DNA from: Petrocella sp. FN5 | GTDB taxonomy: Bacteria; Bacillota; Clostridia; Lachnospirales; Vallitaleaceae | Length of the DNA: 64,000 nt | Direction of reading: 5' to 3' | Assembly: GCF_029210395.1 (NCBI RefSeq) | Contig: NZ_JARGDP010000003.1 | Location: 1 to 64,000 of the forward strand | In this document: positions 16,789 to 25,376 of the stretch, piece by piece | Layout of the letters: each line of letters begins with the position of its first letter | Position numbering within the stretch: the first letter of the stretch is position 1 | The notes under the pieces: model-generated | What the model saw: only the letters and a program-made list of their open reading frames with translations | What the model was told of the DNA's origin: nothing | The model's database searches: none | Program-made: the position numbers and the translations under genes

Positions 16789-17502
16789 TTAATTTTTGAA
16801 CTCGACAGGTAGATCATTCCAAAATTGAATTATTGCATCACAGTAAATCTTATATTCACAATCCTCGATATTCAGTACTCGCTCTCCAAGTGTTGTCTTG
16901 TATAAATCAAGTAAATCAGTTGAAATGATCCCTGAGTCAAAGAAGTCTGACCTCAGTTGCTTTAGCCTTGTTGCAGACCATCCGTTGCCGTGTTTAATCA
17001 CATTGGCTAGTAGCCTTAACTCTTCAATCTTAGACCAAGAACTGAGCTTCTCTAAATCTTGTCCAAATTCCTTAAATTCATCTTTTATATCATCGATTCC
17101 ACGGGAGAAGAAACTATCAAAAGAAATCTCATTTCCCTTCTTATCTATAAACGTATGTGTCCTTGTCACTTCTTCAAAGACAAATTTTCTAACTTGCTGT
17201 TCCCAGAATTGATATAAGGTTGAGATCCACATCAATCGCATATTGTACTGCATGAGTGACATACTTTCATAGTGTTCAAGTCCTGCTTCCCATGCCATCT
17301 CTGCATAATCTGAAGGATCATCGCTTTCAGGATTAAAGTACCTTCCAAGAGAATTATATTTCTCGTCAGCAATAGCCTGTGACTCTTCCTCTAACGAGGA
17401 GAAAATCGGTATAACTTTTTCAACATATGTCTTGGCAAATGTCTCAAATGGTTCTGTCAGTGTTTTTCGTATTCGATTATCTAAATAAAGCTGTGCTTTC
17501 AT
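16789..17502 (-). CDS. Uncharacterised protein at the end of the Qat operon
   Basis: 237-residue, helix-rich, soluble protein. The segment EELRLLANVIKHGNG (about residues 160-174) resembles the Arg...Asn...His pattern of HEPN or Abi-type helical domains, but the Arg-His spacing does not fit the classical Rx4-6H exactly. It lies 60 bases after qatD on the same strand and is last in the defence operon. It may be an accessory or an independent abortive-infection gene. No firm family recognised. Confidence 0.55.
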   Translation of the reverse strand: MKAQLYLDNRIRKTLTEPFETFAKTYVEKVIPIFSSLEEESQAIADEKYNSLGRYFNPESDDPSDYAEMAWEAGLEHYESMSLMQYNMRLMWISTLYQFWEQQVRKFVFEEVTRTHTFIDKKGNEISFDSFFSRGIDDIKDEFKEFGQDLEKLSSWSKIEELRLLANVIKHGNGWSATRLKQLRSDFFDSGIISTDLLDLYKTTLGERVLNIEDCEYKIYCDAIIQFWNDLPVEFKN

Positions 17503-17561
17503 AGCTTCACCACCAATTAAAATGACTCGTCTTTCCCTAAGTATTCCTTATCTCAGTTATT

Positions 17562-18284
17562 CTATTTAAGTAGAGTCCTGAAATTTTCACTAAACAGGAA
17601 CTCAACCTCATCTACAGTTTTACCCAGTATTTTAGATGCATTCATATAAAAATCATCAAAATAGTCTATAGTAAAGTTGTTTCTAGTTTGTTTTGTAAAT
17701 GGAGAATCGCTCTCAATTAATAATTTATTTAAGGGGATATCTGAAATAAGTGCCGCTCCTTTTTTTGTAACTAACATATCACTATTGATTGAAAAATAAT
17801 ATCCTTTATCTATAGCTCGTTCTAGCTCTTTCTTACTTCCAGTAAACCAATGAAGAATTATCTTATTCTTGCTTTCTCCAACAATATCAATAACACTATC
17901 TGTGGCCTTTCTACTATGGATACTAATAATTTTATCTTCAAAAGTGTTGCAAGATTCTATAATTCTTTCAAAAATTTGTTTCTGATCTACAATTATACCT
18001 TTTGAATAGTCTAGGCCTATTTCGCCTATGTATTTGCTTTCAGGTAAATAGTCCAAAAACAATTTAAGTTGATTGCCGTATTGAATGACTAGTTCTGGAT
18101 GTAAACCTAGCGAGAATCTAGTAAATTTTAAATTCGGGTATTTGTCTTTATACTTTTTATAAAGTTTTGGAACATTTGTCATCACTATGGTATAAATCTC
18201 ATTTTTCTCGATATATTTGAGTTTTGTTTCAAAGTCATCATATAGATCAAGATGCGTATGTGTGTCATATTTAAGTATTCTCAT
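17562..18284 (-). CDS. qatD: QatD, TatD-family metal-dependent hydrolase
   Basis: 240 residues with the TatD amidohydrolase fold: metal-binding YDTHTHLD (His9, His11), GEIGLDYSKG (metal-ligand Glu), SIHSRKATDSV, LHWFTGS and ESDSPFT. TatD proteins are 3'-5' DNases. In QatABCD systems this subunit completes the anti-phage set. Its start overlaps the end of qatC by 14 bases, indicating tight coupling. The context makes QatD more likely than the housekeeping TatD. Confidence 0.88.
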   Translation of the reverse strand: MRILKYDTHTHLDLYDDFETKLKYIEKNEIYTIVMTNVPKLYKKYKDKYPNLKFTRFSLGLHPELVIQYGNQLKLFLDYLPESKYIGEIGLDYSKGIIVDQKQIFERIIESCNTFEDKIISIHSRKATDSVIDIVGESKNKIILHWFTGSKKELERAIDKGYYFSINSDMLVTKKGAALISDIPLNKLLIESDSPFTKQTRNNFTIDYFDDFYMNASKILGKTVDEVEFLFSENFRTLLK

Positions 18285-19560
18285 GATAATCTTTCAGCAC
18301 TTCCTTTAGTTCAGCAATACCTCGCTTAAAAATTGATTCATATTGTTCAAGATTTGAATTTAAAGGTCCAGACATTTGAATATCGAGGTATGCTCTCTCA
18401 GAATCAAACTTCTCAAGGCCAAGCAAATATGAGTTCAAGTTTTTTCTAGCTGTTTTCCCTGATGAAAAATCCTCATCATAATAAGATGTCCTATCATCGA
18501 TTCCAGCAGAATTAATTGCTGCTCTTCTTATAATACATGGCAAACACGTTCCACAATGTTGGGTCTCACTTTCTCCTCGCATTCTCCCTACATCGGGATG
18601 GGAACATGACATTGTGTTTATAATATTTCCAGATAAAAAATCTTTATTTTTGCACTCCGTAACCATTTCACCTTTTGTTTTAAATTGATATGGATTATAT
18701 AAGGTGATCTCTAAACCTAAATTATTTAATAAATCTTGAAACAATTCCATATAATGTGGATGAGTTGTTCTTGTACTGCTGGTTCCAGTTCGAGAATAAG
18801 TTAGTGGTATGTTCAATGAAATATATCCGTTTTCCGGTATAATTAATTCTAGTCTTTTCTTAAAACAGGCAGCTAACGCAATTGCATGACTGAAAAACAT
18901 AAAAGACCGAGATCTCATTGTTTCTTCTTTTCCACCATTGGGAGCAGCATAGAAAGAATAAAAATTGTCCTTAGATAAGGAATACTCTTTAATCAACTCT
19001 TCTCTTAAAGCTTCTTGATATTCTAATGTACCTTTTCCTCCGCCATAATGACTGACGAAAATAATATCCTTGCTTTCATCTTCCAATAAATCAATAGCAC
19101 CTATAAACGAATCAAGACCTCCTGAAAACATACACAGTTTATTGATGTCAAGTTTATCAATTCTCGTTTGCCTCATCTGGTCTCTTATCTTTATTTCCTC
19201 TAGTGTCAATTCTCTATCTCTGAATGTAAATTCCCAACTATCCCCTGTAAGGAAATTAATCGTACGTTTCAACAACTCCACATTTTCTTCTAATAAATCT
19301 GAATTAAGCACTGGTAGGTGCAAATGAATACTTCTCTTCCAGGCATTAAATGAATCTTTTCTTTTGATTATTCTATCTGCCCCATATACAGCTAATGATA
19401 TTACCAATAGATCTATAGCCTCATTTGAAGGGAATTCTGGCAGCAATTCTAATTTGCTCTTCCAAAAAGTATACCTATAATCCTCGAAACTACATGTAAT
19501 ACTGTTACCTTCGACACTATACTCTTCAGAGTTTGAAAATTTATAAACAATATTAATCAA
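18271..19560 (-). CDS. qatC: QatC, QueC-like nucleotide-modifying protein
   Basis: 429 residues. The central PP-loop motif CMFSGGLDSF (SGGLDS at 146-151) and the C-terminal cysteine motif HCGTCLPCIIRRA match the QueC (7-cyano-7-deazaguanine synthase) family. An N-terminal extension of about 140 residues distinguishes QatC from QueC, which is about 220 residues. It is third in the order qatA-qatB-qatC-qatD. QueC-like activity in defence is thought to modify a nucleobase or protein; that role is inferred here. Confidence 0.88.
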   Translation of the reverse strand: MINIVYKFSNSEEYSVEGNSITCSFEDYRYTFWKSKLELLPEFPSNEAIDLLVISLAVYGADRIIKRKDSFNAWKRSIHLHLPVLNSDLLEENVELLKRTINFLTGDSWEFTFRDRELTLEEIKIRDQMRQTRIDKLDINKLCMFSGGLDSFIGAIDLLEDESKDIIFVSHYGGGKGTLEYQEALREELIKEYSLSKDNFYSFYAAPNGGKEETMRSRSFMFFSHAIALAACFKKRLELIIPENGYISLNIPLTYSRTGTSSTRTTHPHYMELFQDLLNNLGLEITLYNPYQFKTKGEMVTECKNKDFLSGNIINTMSCSHPDVGRMRGESETQHCGTCLPCIIRRAAINSAGIDDRTSYYDEDFSSGKTARKNLNSYLLGLEKFDSERAYLDIQMSGPLNSNLEQYESIFKRGIAELKEVLKDYHENT

Positions 19561-19586
19561 TCTAGCGCACCCCCTTATACTTAGTT

Positions 19587-20396
19587 TTATACGTAGTCTT
19601 CGAAAGCTTTAAAACATGTCTGGAACAATTTATTCATTTCTTTGTTAATACTACTTGAGCGATAATCTTTACTTTCTGGCTTCATTTCTCGCATTCTCAG
19701 CTCTACTTTTACTTTTATATAATTTTTAAGCTCCTGTTCTTTCTTGACTGCCTCTTTTGGATTACTTTCATACTTTTCAAAACGGCTTTGTAAATCACTC
19801 ATTACTCGTCTAAAGATGTATTCACTCATAAAGACTTCAATAACTTTACTGAATGTGGGTTCGTCTATCTTCCTTAATGATTCTATATCCTCATTGTTTT
19901 CGAGAACTATATTATATAGCTCAGAAATAGCTTCACCCGAAGCCCCCCTTGCTGCAATGTCTTCCTTTGTGTCTGCATTACCGGAGATAACATTCACAAG
20001 TTCTGATAAAACTTCTTTTGCGCTCCTTCCAACAAAATCAATTTGTAACGATTGTAGCGTATTTTCAACACCATTCTCTCTAAAACCTTGAATAACCCTA
20101 CCTAAATTGATTGCTGCACTTTTTCCTGAAGTTGAAGATCTGGAAAGCTGCCTTGAACCACCAGATGCTCCAACATATCTACTCATGACTTTACCTCTGT
20201 TAGATGAGGTGCCTTTTACATACCTTGTCATCGCATCTTTTGCATCTTTCCATCTATAAGGAGTTCCTTGTGGCTTTTCCTCATCATTATCTTCAGGCGA
20301 GTCGGCGTCCTCTGGGGAATAGTTATCATCGTTATCGTCATAATCACTAGGTAGCAATGATTTTACTGGTCCATCAAAAATACTTGAAGTACCCAT
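19587..20396 (-). CDS. qatB: QatB, uncharacterised Qat subunit
   Basis: 269 residues beginning MGTSSIFDGP and SLLPSDY, the short Gly-Thr-Ser N-terminal signature I associate with QatB proteins. An acidic stretch follows (about 19-40, DDNDDNYSPEDADSPEDND), then a Ser/Gly-rich linker and a helical C-terminal half. It starts two bases after the qatA stop and is followed after 26 bases by qatC. QatB is required in known systems but has no established enzymatic motif, and none is visible here. Confidence 0.8.
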   Translation of the reverse strand: MGTSSIFDGPVKSLLPSDYDDNDDNYSPEDADSPEDNDEEKPQGTPYRWKDAKDAMTRYVKGTSSNRGKVMSRYVGASGGSRQLSRSSTSGKSAAINLGRVIQGFRENGVENTLQSLQIDFVGRSAKEVLSELVNVISGNADTKEDIAARGASGEAISELYNIVLENNEDIESLRKIDEPTFSKVIEVFMSEYIFRRVMSDLQSRFEKYESNPKEAVKKEQELKNYIKVKVELRMREMKPESKDYRSSSINKEMNKLFQTCFKAFEDYV

Positions 20397-20398
20397 AA

Positions 20399-22216
20399 TT
20401 AATTCCCCCTTTCTGCATCAATAAAAGTCTTTAGAGCTTGATTGTTCTTAATCCAACTATCAAAAATTTCATCAACTTTTTGTGTTTGATTGATTTCTTT
20501 TCCAAAGTTCATTACTCTTGGTATATGTGATGGTTTTATCCTAGTCCCACTAACGGCATCTAATCCGTTAATAATTTCTGTATGCACTTCCTTTTTAAGC
20601 GCTCCCCATTCTAACAATGATCTTAATTGGATATCCGATATATCACTTGAGCTGGTAATTCGTGATATTAGATGTTCAATGATCAAAGCAGCTTCATACT
20701 CATTTACTTCCTTTGCTTTATCACAAGCACTGCGTATTCCTGAATCCGTCCCAGCTGTCAAATTTCTTAATACATCATTAGCAATCTTACTTAATTTCAT
20801 CTTAGACATCTCATATCGATTATCTAGTGTAGTCCTTGCGAAATAGAAATACGGTCGTAAATCCTCTTCACCAATTGCAGGTTGCATCTCTAACCAAGAC
20901 TTTACCCATTCATCATCTTTCCATGAAGCTAATTTTTCCAAAGATTCACTTTCTTTGTTTTCAAGTGTTGATAATTCTATTATTTTACCAGTCAGATCTA
21001 CTGGTGCACTTACTAATTCTGCAAACATTCTTGGTTTGAAATACTCGAGCATCATAATTTTTGCTAAGATTTTTCGATCCAATTCAATTGTTTTGTATTG
21101 AGCCATGTTAAGTCGCATTTCCATAGAATTCAAAAATCGCTTGCAGTGTCTGGGATTTCCATTTAAACCATTAGCTAATACTGAAGATAGTTGTTTTGAT
21201 ATCTCTAGACTCAATTTTACTTTATCTGCAATATCTTCATCAAAGCCTTTTATCAGTCCATAATCAAGTTGAAAATCAAAAAAATTCTTAGTCTTCTTAT
21301 CATCAATAAATTCAATAGTCTTTTTAAATTCCTCTTTTGACAAATCTTTCTCCATAAAAAGTAGTGATATGTAAAGTTCTACTTCCCGGGTACTTAACCT
21401 TGGTATTCTTACCGGATACTGTACAATTTTTTCTAAATATTCTTTACCGATGTCAATACCGGTTCCTTCGATTTCTTTAAACTTGGTTTGAACAGCATAA
21501 GAAATATGTCTTTCATCTGCACCAATAATGAATACAGTTCTTCCTACATATAGGAACAGTCGGATTGCCTCTAATGTGTCTAATATTGTATCCGGACTGC
21601 ATCGATCAAGTTCATCAATAAAAACAACTAACCTATCTATTTGGGTCTCTTTTAGTAACTTATCAAAATTATCTCTGAATGAGTTGATATCTTCACGAAG
21701 CTCTTTATCCGTCAACTCAGATTTAATAGCTTCCATCAAATCTTCTTTGATTATGCCGTCCTTTGAAGGTAACATGTTATCTAAGGCATTAGAAATGGCA
21801 AATTCAGTTACAACGCTTGATCCCCCTGTTAGAAATGCTCCTCCAAGTCTAATTGCATTTTTCACTAGCTTCATTTTATCTATGCTTTTATACAAACCAG
21901 CAATACATTTTTTTGCATTGTCACCTAAAGTCCTGTTACGCTCTATAGTGTCTAGAATATTTCCCAACAAGGCAGTTTTTGCGTCTTCATAATCTTCAAA
22001 TAGCCATCCATTGAAATATATACACTCAGTATCCTTATTGTCTTTCAATGAAGCAATGCTCATGTTAATCAAGCTGGATTTTCCGCTTCCCCAATCACCA
22101 TAAACTCCTATAGTAGAAGGTAATAAGTCATCATTTTTGATAATATTGCTCACAGTTTCAATTAGATAATCAAAGTCTAGATAATCAAGTTCTGTTTCAC
22201 TATCTCTCCACATCAT
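20399..22216 (-). CDS. qatA: QatA, KAP-family P-loop NTPase
   Basis: 605 residues. Walker A GVYGDWGSGKSSLI (40-48) and Walker B RLVVFIDELDRCSPD (about 200) define the KAP NTPase family. A hydrophobic stretch between them (AIRLGGAFLTGGSSVV, about 122-137) corresponds to the KAP insert, which is often membrane-associated. The C-terminal half is helical with no motif I can name. It is first of the qatABCD genes and presumably the sensor or motor of the system. It is 26 bases from the preceding 4-Cys gene, so may share its promoter. Confidence 0.88.
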   Translation of the reverse strand: MMWRDSETELDYLDFDYLIETVSNIIKNDDLLPSTIGVYGDWGSGKSSLINMSIASLKDNKDTECIYFNGWLFEDYEDAKTALLGNILDTIERNRTLGDNAKKCIAGLYKSIDKMKLVKNAIRLGGAFLTGGSSVVTEFAISNALDNMLPSKDGIIKEDLMEAIKSELTDKELREDINSFRDNFDKLLKETQIDRLVVFIDELDRCSPDTILDTLEAIRLFLYVGRTVFIIGADERHISYAVQTKFKEIEGTGIDIGKEYLEKIVQYPVRIPRLSTREVELYISLLFMEKDLSKEEFKKTIEFIDDKKTKNFFDFQLDYGLIKGFDEDIADKVKLSLEISKQLSSVLANGLNGNPRHCKRFLNSMEMRLNMAQYKTIELDRKILAKIMMLEYFKPRMFAELVSAPVDLTGKIIELSTLENKESESLEKLASWKDDEWVKSWLEMQPAIGEEDLRPYFYFARTTLDNRYEMSKMKLSKIANDVLRNLTAGTDSGIRSACDKAKEVNEYEAALIIEHLISRITSSSDISDIQLRSLLEWGALKKEVHTEIINGLDAVSGTRIKPSHIPRVMNFGKEINQTQKVDEIFDSWIKNNQALKTFIDAERGN

Positions 22217-22242
22217 TACACCCCCAGTGCATTTGAAAAGTC

Positions 22243-22869
22243 CTACTCATTTTCTCCTCGATGCTCCATATTCATAGCATCAACCCAATCTTCCTCGACA
22301 TACACCATACCGTTCCGACCTTCCACCTTCCGGTTAGAACCAGCCTTGTACAATTTACAGTTTAATGGCCCATAGCAGAACGTCTCAAATCTATATTTCT
22401 TCCTGCCTCTCGGATTCCAGTTATCTATGATAATCTCAACAGGCATCCTAGCTCCCCACATGCAGCTGTTACACTTCGTGTCATATGTCCTAGCTGCCAG
22501 CCTGCGGTGTCCTCTTTCTCTGTATACTTCCAGCTCCGGCGGCACCAGTTCCCAAGGTGATGATGTGTTAGTGATGGTACCTCTGGTGATGAGTTTGAGT
22601 TTAGAGACTTTGTAGTAATCAGTAGGCTCAGTGTCAGGATCCGGCACTGGAACGCACTCTCCGGAGATAACGTCATTCACTTTGAATTGATGTTTGGCAT
22701 GGGCAGCTTTGCCGATACCGATGGAGAAAGTCGTGTGTTGAGTATCAATCTCTCCCTCTAAAGTAATGGCATAACCGAGATATGTATGGGAGGACTCGTC
22801 GAAGGATCTAGTGAGACGGATCCTGGGTTGTATTGAAATTATTCTTCCGGTGAAGATATGTTTGTCCAT
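22243..22869 (-). CDS. OB-fold-like protein with four-cysteine motif
   Basis: 208 residues. The first half (GRIISIQPRIRL ... FKVNDVISGECVP ... DYYKVSKLKLI) reads like an OB-type beta-barrel. The second half has CNSCMWG and, further on, FCYGPLNCKLYK, four cysteines that probably bind zinc. The start ATG follows AGGAGG. Local composition looks richer in G/C than the neighbours, hinting at a different origin. It lies between the zinc-finger/HEPN-like gene and qatA on one strand. I do not recognise a named family; nucleic-acid binding is an inference from fold. Confidence 0.55.
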   Translation of the reverse strand: MDKHIFTGRIISIQPRIRLTRSFDESSHTYLGYAITLEGEIDTQHTTFSIGIGKAAHAKHQFKVNDVISGECVPVPDPDTEPTDYYKVSKLKLITRGTITNTSSPWELVPPELEVYRERGHRRLAARTYDTKCNSCMWGARMPVEIIIDNWNPRGRKKYRFETFCYGPLNCKLYKAGSNRKVEGRNGMVYVEEDWVDAMNMEHRGENE

Positions 22870-22892
22870 GACTGGAGGCCTCCTTTTTATAA

Positions 22893-24179
22893 CTATTGAT
22901 CTAAACTTTGATTATTTGTCGCCAAGATAAAATATTCGAAAAGCATATTTAAACCATCAATAAGCTGTTCATATAAAGAGTCAATTTCTTCAAATGATTC
23001 TAAGTTGAATGTTTTTATTATATTTTCTTTTATTACGTTCCGCTTTTCATTAGATAGCAAATGATCATAATATTGCCTCAAATCATTCAATAAATATAAC
23101 GGCCCGATAATGGATGTAATATCTAGTTTCTCAATATTACCTTTCATGAGTGCCTTCAGAATTCCTTCATAGAGCTTTATTGATTTCCAATCTTCATATC
23201 CTTCAGCAGGACTAACTTCTACTTTTAAGTACAAATTTCTCAACTCTTTAATATTCACACCTTCTATTAGCACTTTGTGTAGCATATTAATGGTCGGATC
23301 AATTGTTTTCTCACTAATTACAATGGGCTTTTGAAATCTATTCATTTGTTCCTTGATTTCACTTTCAAGGTGCTCTAAAGATAGATGATATGCTTTTTTA
23401 ACCGCATTATAAAAATCACATTTTTTATAACATACACGAAGCTCTCTATTTGGTTCACTCCACATACAGCATAGTTGTGCAGCGTAAAACTCAGATCTTG
23501 TCAATTGATGGTCAGACTCAATATTGTGAGGCTTCAATATGTTCAAGCTTGTCTTATCCATATAAGATAAATCACCTAACCAAAATACTATCTTGTCTTC
23601 AGAGTTTATTCCAAACGGAACTATCCATTCATCTTTGTATCCCACTTGACCATATGTATCTGAAAAAAGTCTAAATTCATAATCAGGGTCATGCATGAAA
23701 TGCAAGACTGATTTTTTGGTGAAATAAACCGGGGTTAAAAAGCCTTCTATTGAGTGCTCAAAATCAACTGATAACCCAGGAATACTATAGTAATCCCTAT
23801 GATCGTATATCAAATCATCTTCTTGGCAATACTCAAATTTTTTTCTATAGCCATTATATTTATGATTACCTTCAAGATGGTTTTCTTTTATCATGTACTT
23901 ATAGCACTCATCGATCATTTTTTTCGAGTGGTCTGCTAAGGATACTGCCCCGCAAAAAGTACACTTCAGAACAGGAATATCTTCAAAATTCATAATCCTA
24001 TCAGCAATAATAACTGTTCCCTCAGAAATAGCTACTTCTTTTGTCCCTTTACATTTAGAACACTCATGAGATGAATAGTTATTGCATTTGGAATAATAGT
24101 CATCATAATTTTTAAAGTTTAATCTCAATTGAGCACCGCCCTTCAGTTTATAACTTAATCTCGATATGAAAGTTACCAT
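22893..24179 (-). CDS. Zinc-finger protein with possible C-terminal HEPN-like domain
   Basis: 428 residues. An N-terminal treble-clef-like zinc finger has CSKC (40, 43) and CTFC (73, 76), similar to YgiT/MqsA-type fingers. A middle region of mixed strands follows. The C-terminal helical part contains LLNDLRQYYDHLLS, an Arg-x4-His pattern of the kind seen in HEPN ribonucleases (about residues 364-377). Its start overlaps the upstream Mrr-like gene by 7 bases, so the two are co-translated. A nuclease sensor/effector pair is plausible, but both domain calls are by eye. Confidence 0.5.
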   Translation of the reverse strand: MVTFISRLSYKLKGGAQLRLNFKNYDDYYSKCNNYSSHECSKCKGTKEVAISEGTVIIADRIMNFEDIPVLKCTFCGAVSLADHSKKMIDECYKYMIKENHLEGNHKYNGYRKKFEYCQEDDLIYDHRDYYSIPGLSVDFEHSIEGFLTPVYFTKKSVLHFMHDPDYEFRLFSDTYGQVGYKDEWIVPFGINSEDKIVFWLGDLSYMDKTSLNILKPHNIESDHQLTRSEFYAAQLCCMWSEPNRELRVCYKKCDFYNAVKKAYHLSLEHLESEIKEQMNRFQKPIVISEKTIDPTINMLHKVLIEGVNIKELRNLYLKVEVSPAEGYEDWKSIKLYEGILKALMKGNIEKLDITSIIGPLYLLNDLRQYYDHLLSNEKRNVIKENIIKTFNLESFEEIDSLYEQLIDGLNMLFEYFILATNNQSLDQ

Positions 24180-24877
24180 TCAAACTTCCATTCGGGTATT
24201 TCAATTCCTTTAAAAAGGTCTTTATAATAGATTATTGCATCTTCGACCCTTTGCTCAGCATTATTAAAAAAATCTTCGATTGTAGTTACACTGTCATCAA
24301 AGGTCTCTTTATAATTCGATAAAAAATTTTCATCAACGTTAGATATCATTATATGTAGACTTGCATTTTTTACAACTGTTTTTTTATATTCTTCAAGCTG
24401 AGTTTTGGATAATAACTCCGCTGGTATATCGTAGGGATCAGTATAGACAGATAACGGCTTAGAAATGTTTTTCAATCTTTTCTTTCTATAAGCAAACCAC
24501 TTTTCAAATAAGTATTCCAGGAATTGCTCCCATGTAAACAACTTAATATTTGATTTATCTGCCGCTAATATTGCTCCTTCTTGAAATCCTAATTTAGATA
24601 TAATAATTCCTAGAGAAGCTCCAGAATCAGCAACCACTGTCCTAAATGCATGGATCTTTTCTTGAGGTATTGGTGTATTCCAAAACTTACACTCACATAT
24701 AACTCGGTTTCCTAATTCATTATCGGCTTTGACAAAAACATCTACTTCTACTTCACCACGTACTGTTTCAATTTTATATGGTGAGATTGCTTGATAACCG
24801 GAGTAATTGAAATAGTGGGCAACCATATCTTGTAGTTCAATCCATGTTTTTGGTTTTCTATTTGTCATTGAGTACAC
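24173..24877 (-). CDS. Mrr-like restriction endonuclease
   Basis: About 234 residues from GTG 24877, which follows GGGAGGTGATATA; an upstream GTG at 24892 overlaps the ribosome site. An Mrr-type PD-(D/E)xK nuclease core is visible: WIELQDMVAHYF helix, EVEVDVFVKAD (Asp), RVICECKFW (Glu-x-Lys) and QKI... helix, within the first 70 residues. There is no clear DNA-recognition domain; the C-terminal 100 residues are helical. It is first in the defence operon, which continues through qatABCD. Confidence 0.72.
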   Translation of the reverse strand: MYSMTNRKPKTWIELQDMVAHYFNYSGYQAISPYKIETVRGEVEVDVFVKADNELGNRVICECKFWNTPIPQEKIHAFRTVVADSGASLGIIISKLGFQEGAILAADKSNIKLFTWEQFLEYLFEKWFAYRKKRLKNISKPLSVYTDPYDIPAELLSKTQLEEYKKTVVKNASLHIMISNVDENFLSNYKETFDDSVTTIEDFFNNAEQRVEDAIIYYKDLFKGIEIPEWKFEW

Positions 24878-24933
24878 TATATCACCTCCCACACCTCATC
24901 CATTAATACAATATTCTGTAAACTTATCTTCTT

Positions 24934-24970
24934 AAAAAAACGGACATCTCTGCTTCTAAAAATGCCCGTT
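24934..24970 (-). terminator. Terminator between the polysaccharide cluster and the defence operon
   Basis: On the minus strand AACGGGCAT and ATGTCCGTT form an imperfect stem (one mismatch) around a 14-base loop, followed by a run of seven U (A run at 24934-24940). It stops galE-side transcripts before they reach the defence operon. Confidence 0.65.
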
Positions 24971-24976
24971 CTCTTT

Positions 24977-25200
24977 CACTGCTAATCATGGTGTCATGCT
25001 TATCAACCAGAATCACTACCTGAAAATTAACCGTCAGTACCAATCTGAAAAGTTACCATCACTGCTAATCATGGTGTCAAACTGATCAACCAGAATCACT
25101 GCTTATCTGGGATGTTTGCCATCACTGCCTGAAAAATTACCATCACTGCCTATCTGGGTGTCAAAGTAATCATGGCCTATCTGCAATATCATCGTCACTA
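24977..25200. repeat. Degenerate tandem repeats of about 83 bp
   Basis: CACTGCTAATCATGGTGTCA occurs at 24977 and again at 25060, and ATCAACCAGAATCACT at 25002 and 25085; both pairs are exactly 83 bp apart. Both units end in TTACCAT and a diverged partial third unit follows from 25144. No ORF covers them. They may be the multiple terminal repeats of a lost insertion sequence or protein-binding arrays. The non-coding gap 24893-25376 holds only this block and the terminator. Confidence 0.65.
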
Positions 25201-25376
25201 CCGATCTTGATACCAGCCTATTTTCCTATCTGTTTATTCTGTATAGCAGCTCATCTCTCCATCACCCTGTACATAGCCCTTATTACTTATAACGCCTCGT
25301 ATAAGATTCCCAAAATTTACTTATGTGGAGGAATGGTGTCTTGGGGATTTTTTGGGGATCAACTTCTTCTACTGAT

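Noticed and set aside
24977-25200. CRISPR array
   Set aside because: Unit is about 83 bp and diverged, with no regular 25-40 bp repeats, spacers or cas genes.
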